22,035 nucleotides of DNA. It comes from JAWLFI01 sp041685645 (GTDB lineage: Bacteria; Bacteroidota; Bacteroidia; Chitinophagales; Saprospiraceae). Numbering within the stretch: position 1 is the stretch's first letter; the number at the start of each line of letters is the position of its first letter. Where the stretch lies: NCBI GenBank assembly GCA_041685645.1, contig JAWLFI010000023.1, positions 1-22,035 of the forward strand, written 5' to 3'. The notes under the pieces were generated by a model. It did not search any database. It saw nothing but the letters and a program-made list of their open reading frames with translations, and was not told the origin of the DNA. This document shows, in pieces, positions 1-7,017 of this stretch. Both the position numbers and the translations under genes were made by a program.

Positions 1-2
1 AA

Positions 3-77
3 TCAGCTGAATCTATTCAGAAAAATCGTTTGTTGGAGAAAAAATGGCGGATGGTTGCGCGCAAGGAGGTATTGTGA
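3..77 (+). CDS. Possible C-terminal end of a plus-strand gene (5' end outside the window)
   Basis: One frame is open from the left edge to a TGA at 75-77 and reads SAESIQKNRLLEKKWRMVA followed by RKEVL. The composition (Lys, Arg, Glu, Leu, Gln) looks like a charged helical protein tail, more natural than the Cys/Arg-rich readings of the other two frames. Only 24 residues are visible, so no family can be named. An alternative is that nothing here is coding. Confidence 0.3.
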   Translation, partial: SAESIQKNRLLEKKWRMVARKEVL

Positions 78-452
78 GGGGGATTTACGAAATTGCATAG
101 ACAGGGCGTGCCTTGCCCTGCCGAAGCCAAAGGTGAAGGAGGTACCTTATCTAGAAGCTGATGGTCACCATGAGGCGAAAAATACGATAGGGTCTGTAGG
201 TGCTTGCCGCGATTCAAAAAGGCCTATTATTCAGCGCCAAATAGGGGACTGCTTGAGCGGGCGCAAAACAGCGGGCCGTGAGGACCGCTTCGTGTTAGGG
301 ATAGGAAGGGCGCGAGCCCACAAGACTTTGGGGGCGAAGTGGTCCGAGGATCGCTTTGCGATCTCGAGGACGGAACCCCTGCATAGCCCGACCCCGAGCG
401 GCCGAAAGGGCGGTCGGGGGAACACCCAAAAACATTCAATACAAAATAGAAT
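78..452. other. Gene-free stretch downstream of the suf operon
   Basis: No open frame here has convincing protein character. The left part (78-230) holds a short hairpin (CAGGGC at 102-107 with GCCCTG at 115-120) and an 11-bp palindrome ATGGTCACCAT at 161-171. The right part (about 235-430) is the GC-rich structured element annotated separately. The suf operon ends at 453, so this is its 3' flank. Confidence 0.6.
235..430 (+). repeat. GC-rich structured repeat element, copy 1
   Basis: This stretch is clearly richer in GC than the flanking genes and has several hairpins: GGGC-GCGA-GCCC at 308-319, GATCGC-TTT-GCGATC at 349-363, and CCCGACC (387-393) with GGTCGGG (412-418). On the plus strand it contains CGAGGATCGC and GCGATCTCGAGGACGGA flanking a 3-nt loop; both blocks recur exactly in copy 2 near 17680-17711, on the opposite strand. 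Both copies also end in a similar CACnCCCAAA edge followed by A-rich DNA. The left boundary is uncertain. The shared core and edge are seen directly; calling it a dispersed family is an inference from two copies. Confidence 0.6.
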
Positions 453-941
453 TTATGAGTTGCTGAGGACTTTGGGACTGGGTTGATACTGCTCGAAAAG
501 CTGCTGTAAAATATGATCGGCCTGGCTTTCGCTGTGGATGAGATCGTGGAGGCTGACCTGAGTGAGGACGCTATCGACGGCTTGTTGGACGACGCGCCAG
601 AGGGAGCGGACGCTGCAATTGACGGAATTGGCGCAGACTTTGAAATCGCCACTGTGAGACTGGCAAAATTCAGAAGTAAATAGGGCGCCGTCCAGGGCTT
701 TGAGGACATCGCCGATGACGATCTCGCGGGCGGGACGGGCGAGGATGTAGCCGCCGCGTCGACCGGGGGTGCTTTCTATAAATTTAGACAGGCGTAAATG
801 GCGGGTCAACTTGGCCATGTAAGAGTGGGAAATACCCTCCAATTCGCTGAGTTGAGCAATGCTGAGGCCTTCTTCGCTATCGGTTTTGGCGATGCGAATA
901 AGGGTTCGTAAACCGTATTCGTCTTGCGCTGAAATTTTCAT
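453..941 (-). CDS. Rrf2/IscR-family transcriptional regulator of the suf operon
   Basis: The 162-residue protein begins MKISAQDEYGLRTLIRIA, a typical Rrf2 N-terminus, with a winged helix-turn-helix over about residues 1-75 (wing GRRGGYILARP at 60-70). Three cysteines, C93, C103 and C109, lie in the region where IscR and related proteins ligate an Fe-S cluster, so this one probably senses Fe-S or redox state. It is the last gene of sufBCDSE-sufT, 14 nt after sufT, so it is most likely co-transcribed and feeds back on the operon. A candidate operator is the palindrome at 6631-6650. I do not assign a symbol because Rrf2 proteins (IscR, SufR, RirA) cannot be separated by inspection. Confidence 0.9.
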   Translation of the reverse strand: MKISAQDEYGLRTLIRIAKTDSEEGLSIAQLSELEGISHSYMAKLTRHLRLSKFIESTPGRRGGYILARPAREIVIGDVLKALDGALFTSEFCQSHSGDFKVCANSVNCSVRSLWRVVQQAVDSVLTQVSLHDLIHSESQADHILQQLFEQYQPSPKVLSNS

Positions 942-955
942 AGGTGGAGGTTTTT

Positions 956-1267
956 TTAAAACATGTCTAGGGCAAATTGGGCTTCTTCGCTCATCATTTC
1001 TTTGTTCCAGGGTGGATCGAAAACGACTTTCATATTGACGTCTTCAACGCCGTCCACTTCCAGAACTTTTTCCTGAACTTCCATGGGCAGGGAGTCGGCC
1101 ACCGGGCACATGGGCGTGGTGAGCGTCATGACCAGATCGATCTGTCCGGGGTGGGGTTCTTCAATCTCGTATATCAAACCGAGTTCGTAGATATCTACGG
1201 GAATCTCGGGATCGTAAACCGTTTTGATTTGTTCTATTATTTCTCGTTTTCGCGTGTCGGATATCAT
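956..1267 (-). CDS. sufT: SufT-like Fe-S assembly protein (DUF59 / MIP18 family)
   Basis: This is a compact 103-residue DUF59 protein. It has the family signature DPEIPVDIYELGLIY (19-33), the MTLTTPMCP segment (47-55) with conserved C54, and the VVFDPPWNKEMMSEEAQ tail (81-97). Family members help deliver Fe-S clusters to target proteins in the cytoplasm. The start ATG overlaps the sufE stop in an ATGA arrangement (1264-1267), which suggests translational coupling. It lacks the long N-terminal region of some fused SufT proteins. The family call is secure; the exact maturation role is inferred from the operon. Confidence 0.92.
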   Translation of the reverse strand: MISDTRKREIIEQIKTVYDPEIPVDIYELGLIYEIEEPHPGQIDLVMTLTTPMCPVADSLPMEVQEKVLEVDGVEDVNMKVVFDPPWNKEMMSEEAQFALDMF

Positions 1268-1698
1268 GATGGGGTGGAGTTTTGATGGGCAAAAGCCAGC
1301 CCGTAAGTTTTCATTTTCTTGACCATGCTCACCAGTCCGTTGGAGCGGGTGGGCGAAAGGTGTTCTTTGAGTCCGATGGTGTCGATAAAATGCAGGTCGG
1401 CCTTTGCGATGTCTTCGGCGGACTGTCCCGATAAAACGCGGATGAGCAGGGCAATAATGCCTTTGGTAATCACCGCATCGCTATCGGCATAGAAGTGAAC
1501 GGTATCGTTCTCGGCCTGGGCATCGAGCCATACCTGACTCTGGCAGCCCTTGATGAGGTGCTCGTCGGTTTTCTTTTCCTCGTCGATTTTGGGGAGGTCT
1601 TTTCCGAGATCAATGATGTACTCGTACTTCTCCATCCAGTCGTCGAAGAATGAAAATTCCTCTACAATTTCGTTTTGTATGTCGTCGATCTGTTGCAT
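1264..1698 (-). CDS. sufE: SufE cysteine desulfuration protein
   Basis: SufE takes the persulfide sulfur from SufS and passes it to SufBCD. The 144-residue product has the catalytic loop IKGCQSQVW with C52 (equivalent to E. coli C51) and the usual SufE layout, including IIALLIRVLSGQ around residue 80. The open frame extends 45 codons further upstream into sufS, but that part reads as out-of-frame sequence. I chose the ATG at 1698, which starts MQQIDDIQNEIVEEF and lies 2 nt after the sufS stop. It overlaps sufT by 4 nt. Confidence 0.93.
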   Translation of the reverse strand: MQQIDDIQNEIVEEFSFFDDWMEKYEYIIDLGKDLPKIDEEKKTDEHLIKGCQSQVWLDAQAENDTVHFYADSDAVITKGIIALLIRVLSGQSAEDIAKADLHFIDTIGLKEHLSPTRSNGLVSMVKKMKTYGLAFAHQNSTPS

Positions 1699-1700
1699 AA

Positions 1701-2948
1701 TTATCTCAGCATTTTGGCGGCCCGTTGGACCGATTGCGTCAATATATCGATGTCTTCGGCGGTAGTGTAGGGGCCAAAGGAGGCTCTGACCGTGCCCGGT
1801 ATGCCGTAGCGCTGCATGAGGGGCTGGGTGCAATGGTGCCCGGTGCGCACGGCAACGCCCATTTTGTCGAGTAGTACGCCTACGTCTGAGGGGTGTGTGC
1901 CGTCCAACAGGAAGGAAATCACTCCGGCTTTTTGGGGCGCAGTGCCTATGAATTGGATGCCGTTTATGTCGCTCAATTGCTCCATGGCGTAATTGAGCAG
2001 GCTATTCTCGTGGGCGGCGATGGCTTCAATACCGATACTGTCGATGTAGTCCATAGCAGCTGCTGTCCCTACCGTGCCGGCAATATTGGGCGTGCCGGCT
2101 TCAAATTTGAAGGGCAGTTGGTTGAAGGTCGTGCCATCAAAGCGCACGGTTTCTATCATTTCTCCGCCACCCTGGTAGGGGGGGAGTGCATTCAGCCATT
2201 TTTCCCGGCCGTACAGGATGCCAATGCCTGTTGGTCCCAGCATTTTGTGTGCGGAACAAACGTAAAAGTCGGCTTTCAGTGCCTGCAAATCTATCTTTTG
2301 ATGGGGCGCGGATTGGGCGCCATCCACGAGCACGGGAATATCTTTGGCGTGGGCCTTTTCGATGATCTCTTCGATGGGATTGATCGTGCCCAGGGTATTG
2401 GAAATATGCACCAACGCCACGATTTTCGTTCTATCGGTGAGGAGTTGATCGAATGCTTCCATATCCAGTTGTCCGTCATCGAGAACGGGCACTACTTTGA
2501 GAACGGCATCTTTCCGAGCTGCGAGCATTTGCCAGGGGACGATATTGGCGTGGTGTTCCATCTCGCTGATGAGAATCTCATCGCCGGATTGAATGCTGTG
2601 CTCGCCGAGGCAAAACGCAATGGTGTTAATGCCATCTGTCGTTCCCCGGGTAAAAATAATTTCTTTTTCTGAAGCGGCATTAAAAAACCGGGCCGCGCGG
2701 AGTCGAGCGGCTTCGTGTGCATCCGTGGCTTCCTGACTGAGCTGATATAAGCCGCGGTGCACATTGGCATGGGTATGAGAGTAATAGTGTGAAATCGCAT
2801 CGATGACCGACTGAGGTTTCTGGCTCGACGCTGCGGTATCCAAAAACACAAGAGGTTTGCCATTCATTTTGCGTTGCAGAATGGGGAAATCAGCTCGCAC
2901 ACTGGCAGGTAAAAGATCTGATAATATAGGGGCTGATTGCGTTTTCAT
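1701..2948 (-). CDS. sufS: SufS cysteine desulfurase (class II, PLP-dependent)
   Basis: SufS converts L-cysteine to L-alanine and leaves a persulfide on the enzyme for SufE. The 415-residue protein shows the N-terminal FLDTAASSQKP (35-45), the EMEHHANIVPW segment (129-139), the PLP lysine in SAHKMLGPTG (K235), the phosphate-binding GTPNIAG region (285-291), and the catalytic cysteine in RTGHHCTQP (C373). Length and motifs match group II SufS/CsdA enzymes. It begins 2 nt after the sufD stop and is followed 2 nt later by sufE, its partner. Confidence 0.96.
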   Translation of the reverse strand: MKTQSAPILSDLLPASVRADFPILQRKMNGKPLVFLDTAASSQKPQSVIDAISHYYSHTHANVHRGLYQLSQEATDAHEAARLRAARFFNAASEKEIIFTRGTTDGINTIAFCLGEHSIQSGDEILISEMEHHANIVPWQMLAARKDAVLKVVPVLDDGQLDMEAFDQLLTDRTKIVALVHISNTLGTINPIEEIIEKAHAKDIPVLVDGAQSAPHQKIDLQALKADFYVCSAHKMLGPTGIGILYGREKWLNALPPYQGGGEMIETVRFDGTTFNQLPFKFEAGTPNIAGTVGTAAAMDYIDSIGIEAIAAHENSLLNYAMEQLSDINGIQFIGTAPQKAGVISFLLDGTHPSDVGVLLDKMGVAVRTGHHCTQPLMQRYGIPGTVRASFGPYTTAEDIDILTQSVQRAAKMLR

Positions 2949-2950
2949 GG

Positions 2951-4297
2951 CTACAGAGCTTCAAGTGTGGTGGCGTCTTCAAATTTTTGGGTAATCAAAT
3001 CTGCCATGTATTGTTTTAGAGCGGGTACGGGGATGAGTTCCATTACTTCGAGAAGGAAGGCATTTTGCAGCGTTTCTCTCGCTTTTTGATCCGTGAGTCC
3101 GCGCGAGCGCAAATAAAAGACCAAATCCTCGTCGAGTTGTCCGATGGTGGCTCCGTGACTACATTTGACGTCGTCGGCAAATATCTCCAATTGAGGCTTG
3201 GCATCCATAACGGCTTTGTCGGAGAGCAAGAGACTGCTGTTTTGCTGAAAGGCGTTGGTCTTTTGCGCGTCTTTATGGACGACGACCTTGCCATTGAATA
3301 CGCCGCGGGCGCTATCGGTCAAAATCCCCTTGTACAACTCGTTGCTCTGGCAGTGAGGGATGGCGTGATCGACTAAAGTATGGCTGTCGAAATGCTGTTC
3401 ATCTCTGCCCATGAAACCGCCGTAGAGATTGGTGGTAGCATTTTCGCCTTTGTGATAGGCGCTGAGGTTGTTGCGCACCATACGCCCGCCTAAATCTGCC
3501 GTGTAATTAGAATAAATGCTATCTCTGTCCTGGAAAATTTCCGTGTTGTTGATTTGGAAGCCCGTGCGGCTTTCATTTTGCATTTTGTAGTGATGCACCT
3601 TAGTATTGGCGCCCAGTTGAAAGCGGTTGACAATATTGTTGAAGTACTCTGCACGATTGGGTGCAGTGGATTGAAAGGACTCCACGAAACTCGCTTCTGC
3701 TCCTTCTTCGATGAGAAAGAGTTTTTGTGGATTGGCGAAATAAGGCTGATCTTCCTCCGTATTGATATACACAAAGTGAATCGCTCGATCCAATTGGGTG
3801 TTTTTCGATACGTGGAAAAGGCGGCTTTCCACTGAGAATGCCGTATTTAAGGTCACAAAGGGGTCCTTGCCATACTCCGTATTGTCAGCGAGAAGTTTTT
3901 CAATGGACTGGCGATACTTTGAATGCTGAAAGGCTTCGTCCATATTCGTCACCGTCAAGCCTTCGGGTAGATTTTCCCAGTCACTGAATTCTTTTCTCAA
4001 TTGACCATTGACGAAAACCAAACGTACGCCATCGAAGTCGGGGATGCGCGTGGCATCCAGCTGTTTCTGGCTCACCGTTCCCCTGGGCGGCACGCTGTAA
4101 TTGGGTGTTACGATCCGGGTGACGGGTGTGTATTTCCACTCCTCGTCTTTTCTCCGGGGGAAAGACAAGTTTTGCAGTCGGTCGATGGCCGATCGTCGCC
4201 ACTCGTGATAGGGATGGTCTTTTTCGCCATTCAGCGCATTTTCGAATGCGTGAAAGAGCGTCAAAAACTTACTGATATTTTTATCTGTAGAGGTCAT
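2951..4297 (-). CDS. sufD: SufD, Fe-S cluster scaffold subunit
   Basis: SufD forms the SufBC2D scaffold complex with SufB and SufC, in which clusters are built. The 448-residue protein has a poorly conserved N-terminal helical part (residues 1-150) and the family's right-handed beta-helix core. The signature FADDVKCSHGATIGQLDED (373-391) carries C379 and H381; the equivalent His of E. coli SufD (H360) is needed for assembly. Other family blocks are NLYGGFMGRDEQHFDSHT (290-307) and YKGILTDSARGVFNGK (322-337). It lies 27 nt after sufC. Confidence 0.94.
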   Translation of the reverse strand: MTSTDKNISKFLTLFHAFENALNGEKDHPYHEWRRSAIDRLQNLSFPRRKDEEWKYTPVTRIVTPNYSVPPRGTVSQKQLDATRIPDFDGVRLVFVNGQLRKEFSDWENLPEGLTVTNMDEAFQHSKYRQSIEKLLADNTEYGKDPFVTLNTAFSVESRLFHVSKNTQLDRAIHFVYINTEEDQPYFANPQKLFLIEEGAEASFVESFQSTAPNRAEYFNNIVNRFQLGANTKVHHYKMQNESRTGFQINNTEIFQDRDSIYSNYTADLGGRMVRNNLSAYHKGENATTNLYGGFMGRDEQHFDSHTLVDHAIPHCQSNELYKGILTDSARGVFNGKVVVHKDAQKTNAFQQNSSLLLSDKAVMDAKPQLEIFADDVKCSHGATIGQLDEDLVFYLRSRGLTDQKARETLQNAFLLEVMELIPVPALKQYMADLITQKFEDATTLEAL

Positions 4298-4324
4298 ATC
4301 TGTCGTTCCGTTGAAAGTTATAAT

Positions 4325-5086
4325 TTATGAAGTCGCTGCAGTCTCCTGCTTGAGCCAGTCGTAGCCTTTTTCTTCTAATTCGTGAGCGAGATTTTTATCT
4401 CCGGTTTTCACGATTCTGCCCTGGTGGAGCACGTGAACCTTATCTGGAATGATGTAATCCAGCAAACGCTGATAGTGGGTAACGATAATGAAGGAGCGAT
4501 CTTTTCTCCGCAGGTCATTCACTACATTGGCGACCACCTTCATGGCATCGATGTCCAGACCGGAGTCCGTTTCATCCAGAATGGCTAATTTGGGTTCCAG
4601 AAGCGCTAATTGCAACATTTCGTTGCGTTTTTTCTCACCGCCGGAAAAGCCTTCGTTGAGCGACCGCTTCAGAAACTCCTGGGGGAGATCGACCAACTTA
4701 ATCTTCTCGCGCATGAGCTTGAGCATGTTTGGCGGGCTAAGTTTTTCTCTTCCCTGCTCTTCTCTTACCGTATTGATAATTTCCTTGAGGAAGGTGGCTG
4801 TTGTCACTCCCGGAATTTCTACCGGGTACTGAAAGGCGAGAAAAATGCCTTTTCGAGCTCTTTCGTCTACGTCAAACTCCAGGAGGTCTTCTCCCAGGAA
4901 AGATATTTTGCTATCGTCACTGACGATGTATTCCTCCCTTCCGGCCAACACATTGGCCAGCGTGCTTTTGCCCGACCCGTTGGGGCCCATAATAGCATGG
5001 ACTTCACCGGGCTGGATGTCGAGATTGAGTCCTCTAAGGATTTTTGTGTCTCCAATCGAAGCACTTAAGTTCTGAATGTTTAGCAT
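4325..5086 (-). CDS. sufC: SufC, Fe-S assembly ATPase
   Basis: SufC is the soluble ABC-type ATPase of the SufBC2D scaffold; ATP binding opens the SufB-SufD interface. The 253-residue protein has Walker A GPNGSGKST (34-42), a Q-loop in LAFQYPVEIPG (83-93), the ABC signature FSGGEKKRNE (147-156), Walker B LAILDETDSGLD (167-178) and the H-loop H204. The EKKRNE extension of the signature is characteristic of SufC rather than transporter ATPases. It lies 36 nt after sufB and ahead of sufD, the usual order. Confidence 0.96.
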   Translation of the reverse strand: MLNIQNLSASIGDTKILRGLNLDIQPGEVHAIMGPNGSGKSTLANVLAGREEYIVSDDSKISFLGEDLLEFDVDERARKGIFLAFQYPVEIPGVTTATFLKEIINTVREEQGREKLSPPNMLKLMREKIKLVDLPQEFLKRSLNEGFSGGEKKRNEMLQLALLEPKLAILDETDSGLDIDAMKVVANVVNDLRRKDRSFIIVTHYQRLLDYIIPDKVHVLHQGRIVKTGDKNLAHELEEKGYDWLKQETAATS

Positions 5087-5122
5087 TCTTATATTGTTTT
5101 GTTATTGATGTTTCAAGTTCGA

Positions 5123-6568
5123 TTATCCCACGCTGCCTTCCAGTGAAATAGCGAGTAGTTTTCTCGCCTCTGCGGCAAATTCCATGGGTAATTCGTTAAA
5201 TACGTCCTTGCAGTATCCGCTGACGATCATATTGATGGCATCCTCTTCGCTCATGCCTCTTTGCATGAGGTAGAAGAGCTGATCTTCGCCAATTTTCGAT
5301 GTGGTGGCCTCGTGCTCTACTTTGGCCGAGTTATTTTCCACTTCTAAATAGGGGAAAGTGTGCGCACCGCATTTGTCGCCCATGAGCAAGGAGTCACAGA
5401 CGGAGAAATTGTGAGCATTTTCTGCTTTTTTGCCGATTTTCACCAATCCCCGATAGGAGTTTTGACTATAACCGGCTGAAATGCCCTTGGAAATAATCGT
5501 GGAGCGCGTATTTTTCCCGATGTGTATCATTTTGGTACCCGTATCCGCTTGCTGCATATTATTCGTAACAGCTACAGAGTAAAACTCTCCGACGGAATTG
5601 TCACCTTTCAAAATACACGATGGATACTTCCAGGTCACAGCTGAGCCCGTTTCTAATTGCGTCCAGGAGATTTTGGAGTTCGTCCCGGCACATATTCCAC
5701 GCTTTGTCACGAAATTATAAATTCCACCTTTCCCGTCTTTATCACCGGGATACCAATTCTGTACCGTTGAGTATTTGATTTTGGCATCGTCTAAAGCGAC
5801 GAGTTCCACCACGGCGGCGTGGAGTTGATTCTCGTCTCGCATGGGCGCTGTGCACCCTTCCAGATAACTCACTGAGGAGCGTTCCTCGGCGACGATCAAT
5901 GTGCGCTCAAATTGTCCGGTATCTTTTTCGTTGATGCGAAAATAAGTGGAGAGCTCCATGGGGCATTTCACACCCTTGGGAACAAATACAAAAGACCCAT
6001 CGCTGAAAACGGCAGAGTTTAAAGCGGCAAAGTAATTATCGCCCTGAGGAACCACAGAACCCAAATATTTTTTAATCAGATCGGGATATTCGTGAACGGC
6101 CTCGCTGAATGAGCAAAAAATTATGCCCAATTCAGCCAATTTTTCCTTGTAAGTCGTTTTTACTGAGACGCTATCGAAGACAGCATCGACAGCTACCCCC
6201 GCCAACATTTTCTGTTCTTCCAGCGGAATGCCCAATTTATTGAAGGTTTCCAGTAATTCCGGATCCACCTCGTCTAGACTCTCGTACTGCGGCTTCTTCT
6301 TCGGCGCAGCATAGTACACCATGTTTTGTAAATCAACGGGCGGATAGCTTACATTCACCCAATTGGGTTCCGTCATTTTCAGGAAAATTTGATAGGCCTG
6401 TAAACGCCATTCCAACATCCATTCCGGCTCATTCTTTTTGGCTGAAATCCTTCGGATGGTTTCTTCGTTGAGCCCTTTGGGTATCTTGTCACTTTCAATT
6501 TCGTTGGAAAACCCAAATTTATAATCACTTTTGGTGTGTTGTTCCAGCGTCTGCATTGAATCACTCAT
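5123..6568 (-). CDS. sufB: SufB, Fe-S cluster scaffold subunit
   Basis: SufB receives sulfur from SufE and builds the nascent cluster with SufD and SufC. The 481-residue product shows the Nif11-like SufB blocks EGCTAPMRDENQLHAAVVEL (237-256), KRGICAGTNSKISWTQLETG (289-308) and CDSLLMGDKCGAHTFPY (391-407). C400 probably corresponds to the sulfur acceptor C405 of E. coli. The C-terminus FYLMQRGMSEEDAINMIVSG (432-451) is also family-typical. It is the first gene of the operon and the start ATG is about 45 nt downstream of the predicted transcription start. Confidence 0.96.
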   Translation of the reverse strand: MSDSMQTLEQHTKSDYKFGFSNEIESDKIPKGLNEETIRRISAKKNEPEWMLEWRLQAYQIFLKMTEPNWVNVSYPPVDLQNMVYYAAPKKKPQYESLDEVDPELLETFNKLGIPLEEQKMLAGVAVDAVFDSVSVKTTYKEKLAELGIIFCSFSEAVHEYPDLIKKYLGSVVPQGDNYFAALNSAVFSDGSFVFVPKGVKCPMELSTYFRINEKDTGQFERTLIVAEERSSVSYLEGCTAPMRDENQLHAAVVELVALDDAKIKYSTVQNWYPGDKDGKGGIYNFVTKRGICAGTNSKISWTQLETGSAVTWKYPSCILKGDNSVGEFYSVAVTNNMQQADTGTKMIHIGKNTRSTIISKGISAGYSQNSYRGLVKIGKKAENAHNFSVCDSLLMGDKCGAHTFPYLEVENNSAKVEHEATTSKIGEDQLFYLMQRGMSEEDAINMIVSGYCKDVFNELPMEFAAEARKLLAISLEGSVG

Positions 6569-6618
6569 AGTAAAATATTTTGTGCGATTTCGTATCGCGT
6601 CATTTCTTAATTGAAGGA

Positions 6619-6650
6619 CAAATGTAGTAATTTATACAAAAAAGTATAAA
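6619..6650 (-). promoter_or_regulatory. Predicted suf operon promoter
   Basis: Read on the minus strand, TACATTTG (6626 down to 6619) matches the Bacteroidota -7 consensus TAnnTTTG exactly. A weak -33 element, TTTA, lies 20 nt upstream (6650-6647). This would start transcription near 6612 and give a leader of about 44 nt before sufB. Confidence 0.6.
6631..6650. promoter_or_regulatory. Perfect inverted repeat in the sufB promoter, candidate Rrf2 operator
   Basis: TTTATAC-AAAAAA-GTATAAA is a perfect 7-bp inverted repeat with a 6-nt A-tract spacer. It fills most of the space between the -33 and -7 elements, so a bound dimer would block RNA polymerase. The Rrf2-family protein at the end of this operon is the natural candidate. 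The repeat is seen directly; the protein that binds it is inferred. The arms are AT-rich, so chance is not excluded. Confidence 0.45.
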
Positions 6651-6850
6651 TAAGGTTGTGAGAAATTGCAAAAAATATCGAAGTCCGGATGAAAGGGGGA
6701 GAGAATGCTTCGATAGGAGTGGGACATATTGTATTTCGACTTCATCTATCTCAATTCATTCATCCCACGGTATTCCTGCTGTGGTTGAGCGGGTGTGTTG
6801 TTCTTTAAGAGTAGGAAAGTAACTGCAATACTCGATGAAAACTATTTCAA
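6651..6850. other. Intergenic region between the sufB and rho promoters
   Basis: No coding frame is convincing. An 8-bp inverted repeat, TATCGAAG (6676-6683) and CTTCGATA (6708-6715), encloses a purine-rich 24-nt spacer. A second pair, GTGGGA (6719-6724) and TCCCAC near 6763, follows. There is no U-run after them, so they are not intrinsic terminators. They may be protein-binding sites or a small RNA; I cannot say which. Confidence 0.35.
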
Positions 6851-6853
6851 AAA

Positions 6854-6883
6854 TTTGCGATTTCAAAAAAAAGATTATATTTG
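6854..6883 (+). promoter_or_regulatory. Predicted rho promoter
   Basis: TTTG at 6854-6857, an 18-nt spacer, and TATATTTG at 6876-6883 match both elements of the Bacteroidota promoter (TTTG / TAnnTTTG). Transcription would start near 6890, leaving a leader of about 128 nt before rho. Confidence 0.65.
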
Positions 6884-6889
6884 TGGCGC

Positions 6890-7017
6890 GAGTTGATATA
6901 ATGCTTCAGCAAATATCCTTCATTTTCATTTACACTCTGTCTATACTCGGGAAATAAACACCCTTCAATCTTCATTGAAACCACATTACTCAGGACACAA
7001 AAACATCTTTTACATAT
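6890..7017 (+). promoter_or_regulatory. Long, pyrimidine-rich rho leader, possible autoregulatory site
   Basis: The predicted untranslated leader is about 128 nt, low in G and with many YC dinucleotides (for example CACCCTTCAATCTTC near 6959-6973), and I find no strong hairpin. In other bacteria Rho limits its own expression by terminating in its leader at unstructured C-rich sites. The same is plausible here but is inferred from composition only. Confidence 0.3.

Noticed and set aside
1..486. Long open plus-strand frame from the left edge through the repeat element
   Set aside because: The translation is Cys/Arg-rich without any domain-like pattern, has only a TTG start, and crosses the GC-rich repeat and the 3' end of rrf2; GC-rich repeats commonly keep frames open by chance.
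227..709. Minus-strand frame of 160 residues
   Set aside because: It overlaps most of rrf2 in another frame and reads as Ser/Pro-rich shadow sequence.
1699..1833. N-terminal extension of sufE
   Set aside because: These 45 codons overlap the 3' end of sufS out of frame and do not resemble SufE; the ATG at 1698 gives the normal length.
1893..2672. 259-residue plus-strand frame inside sufS
   Set aside because: It is the antisense shadow of a clearly conserved enzyme gene.
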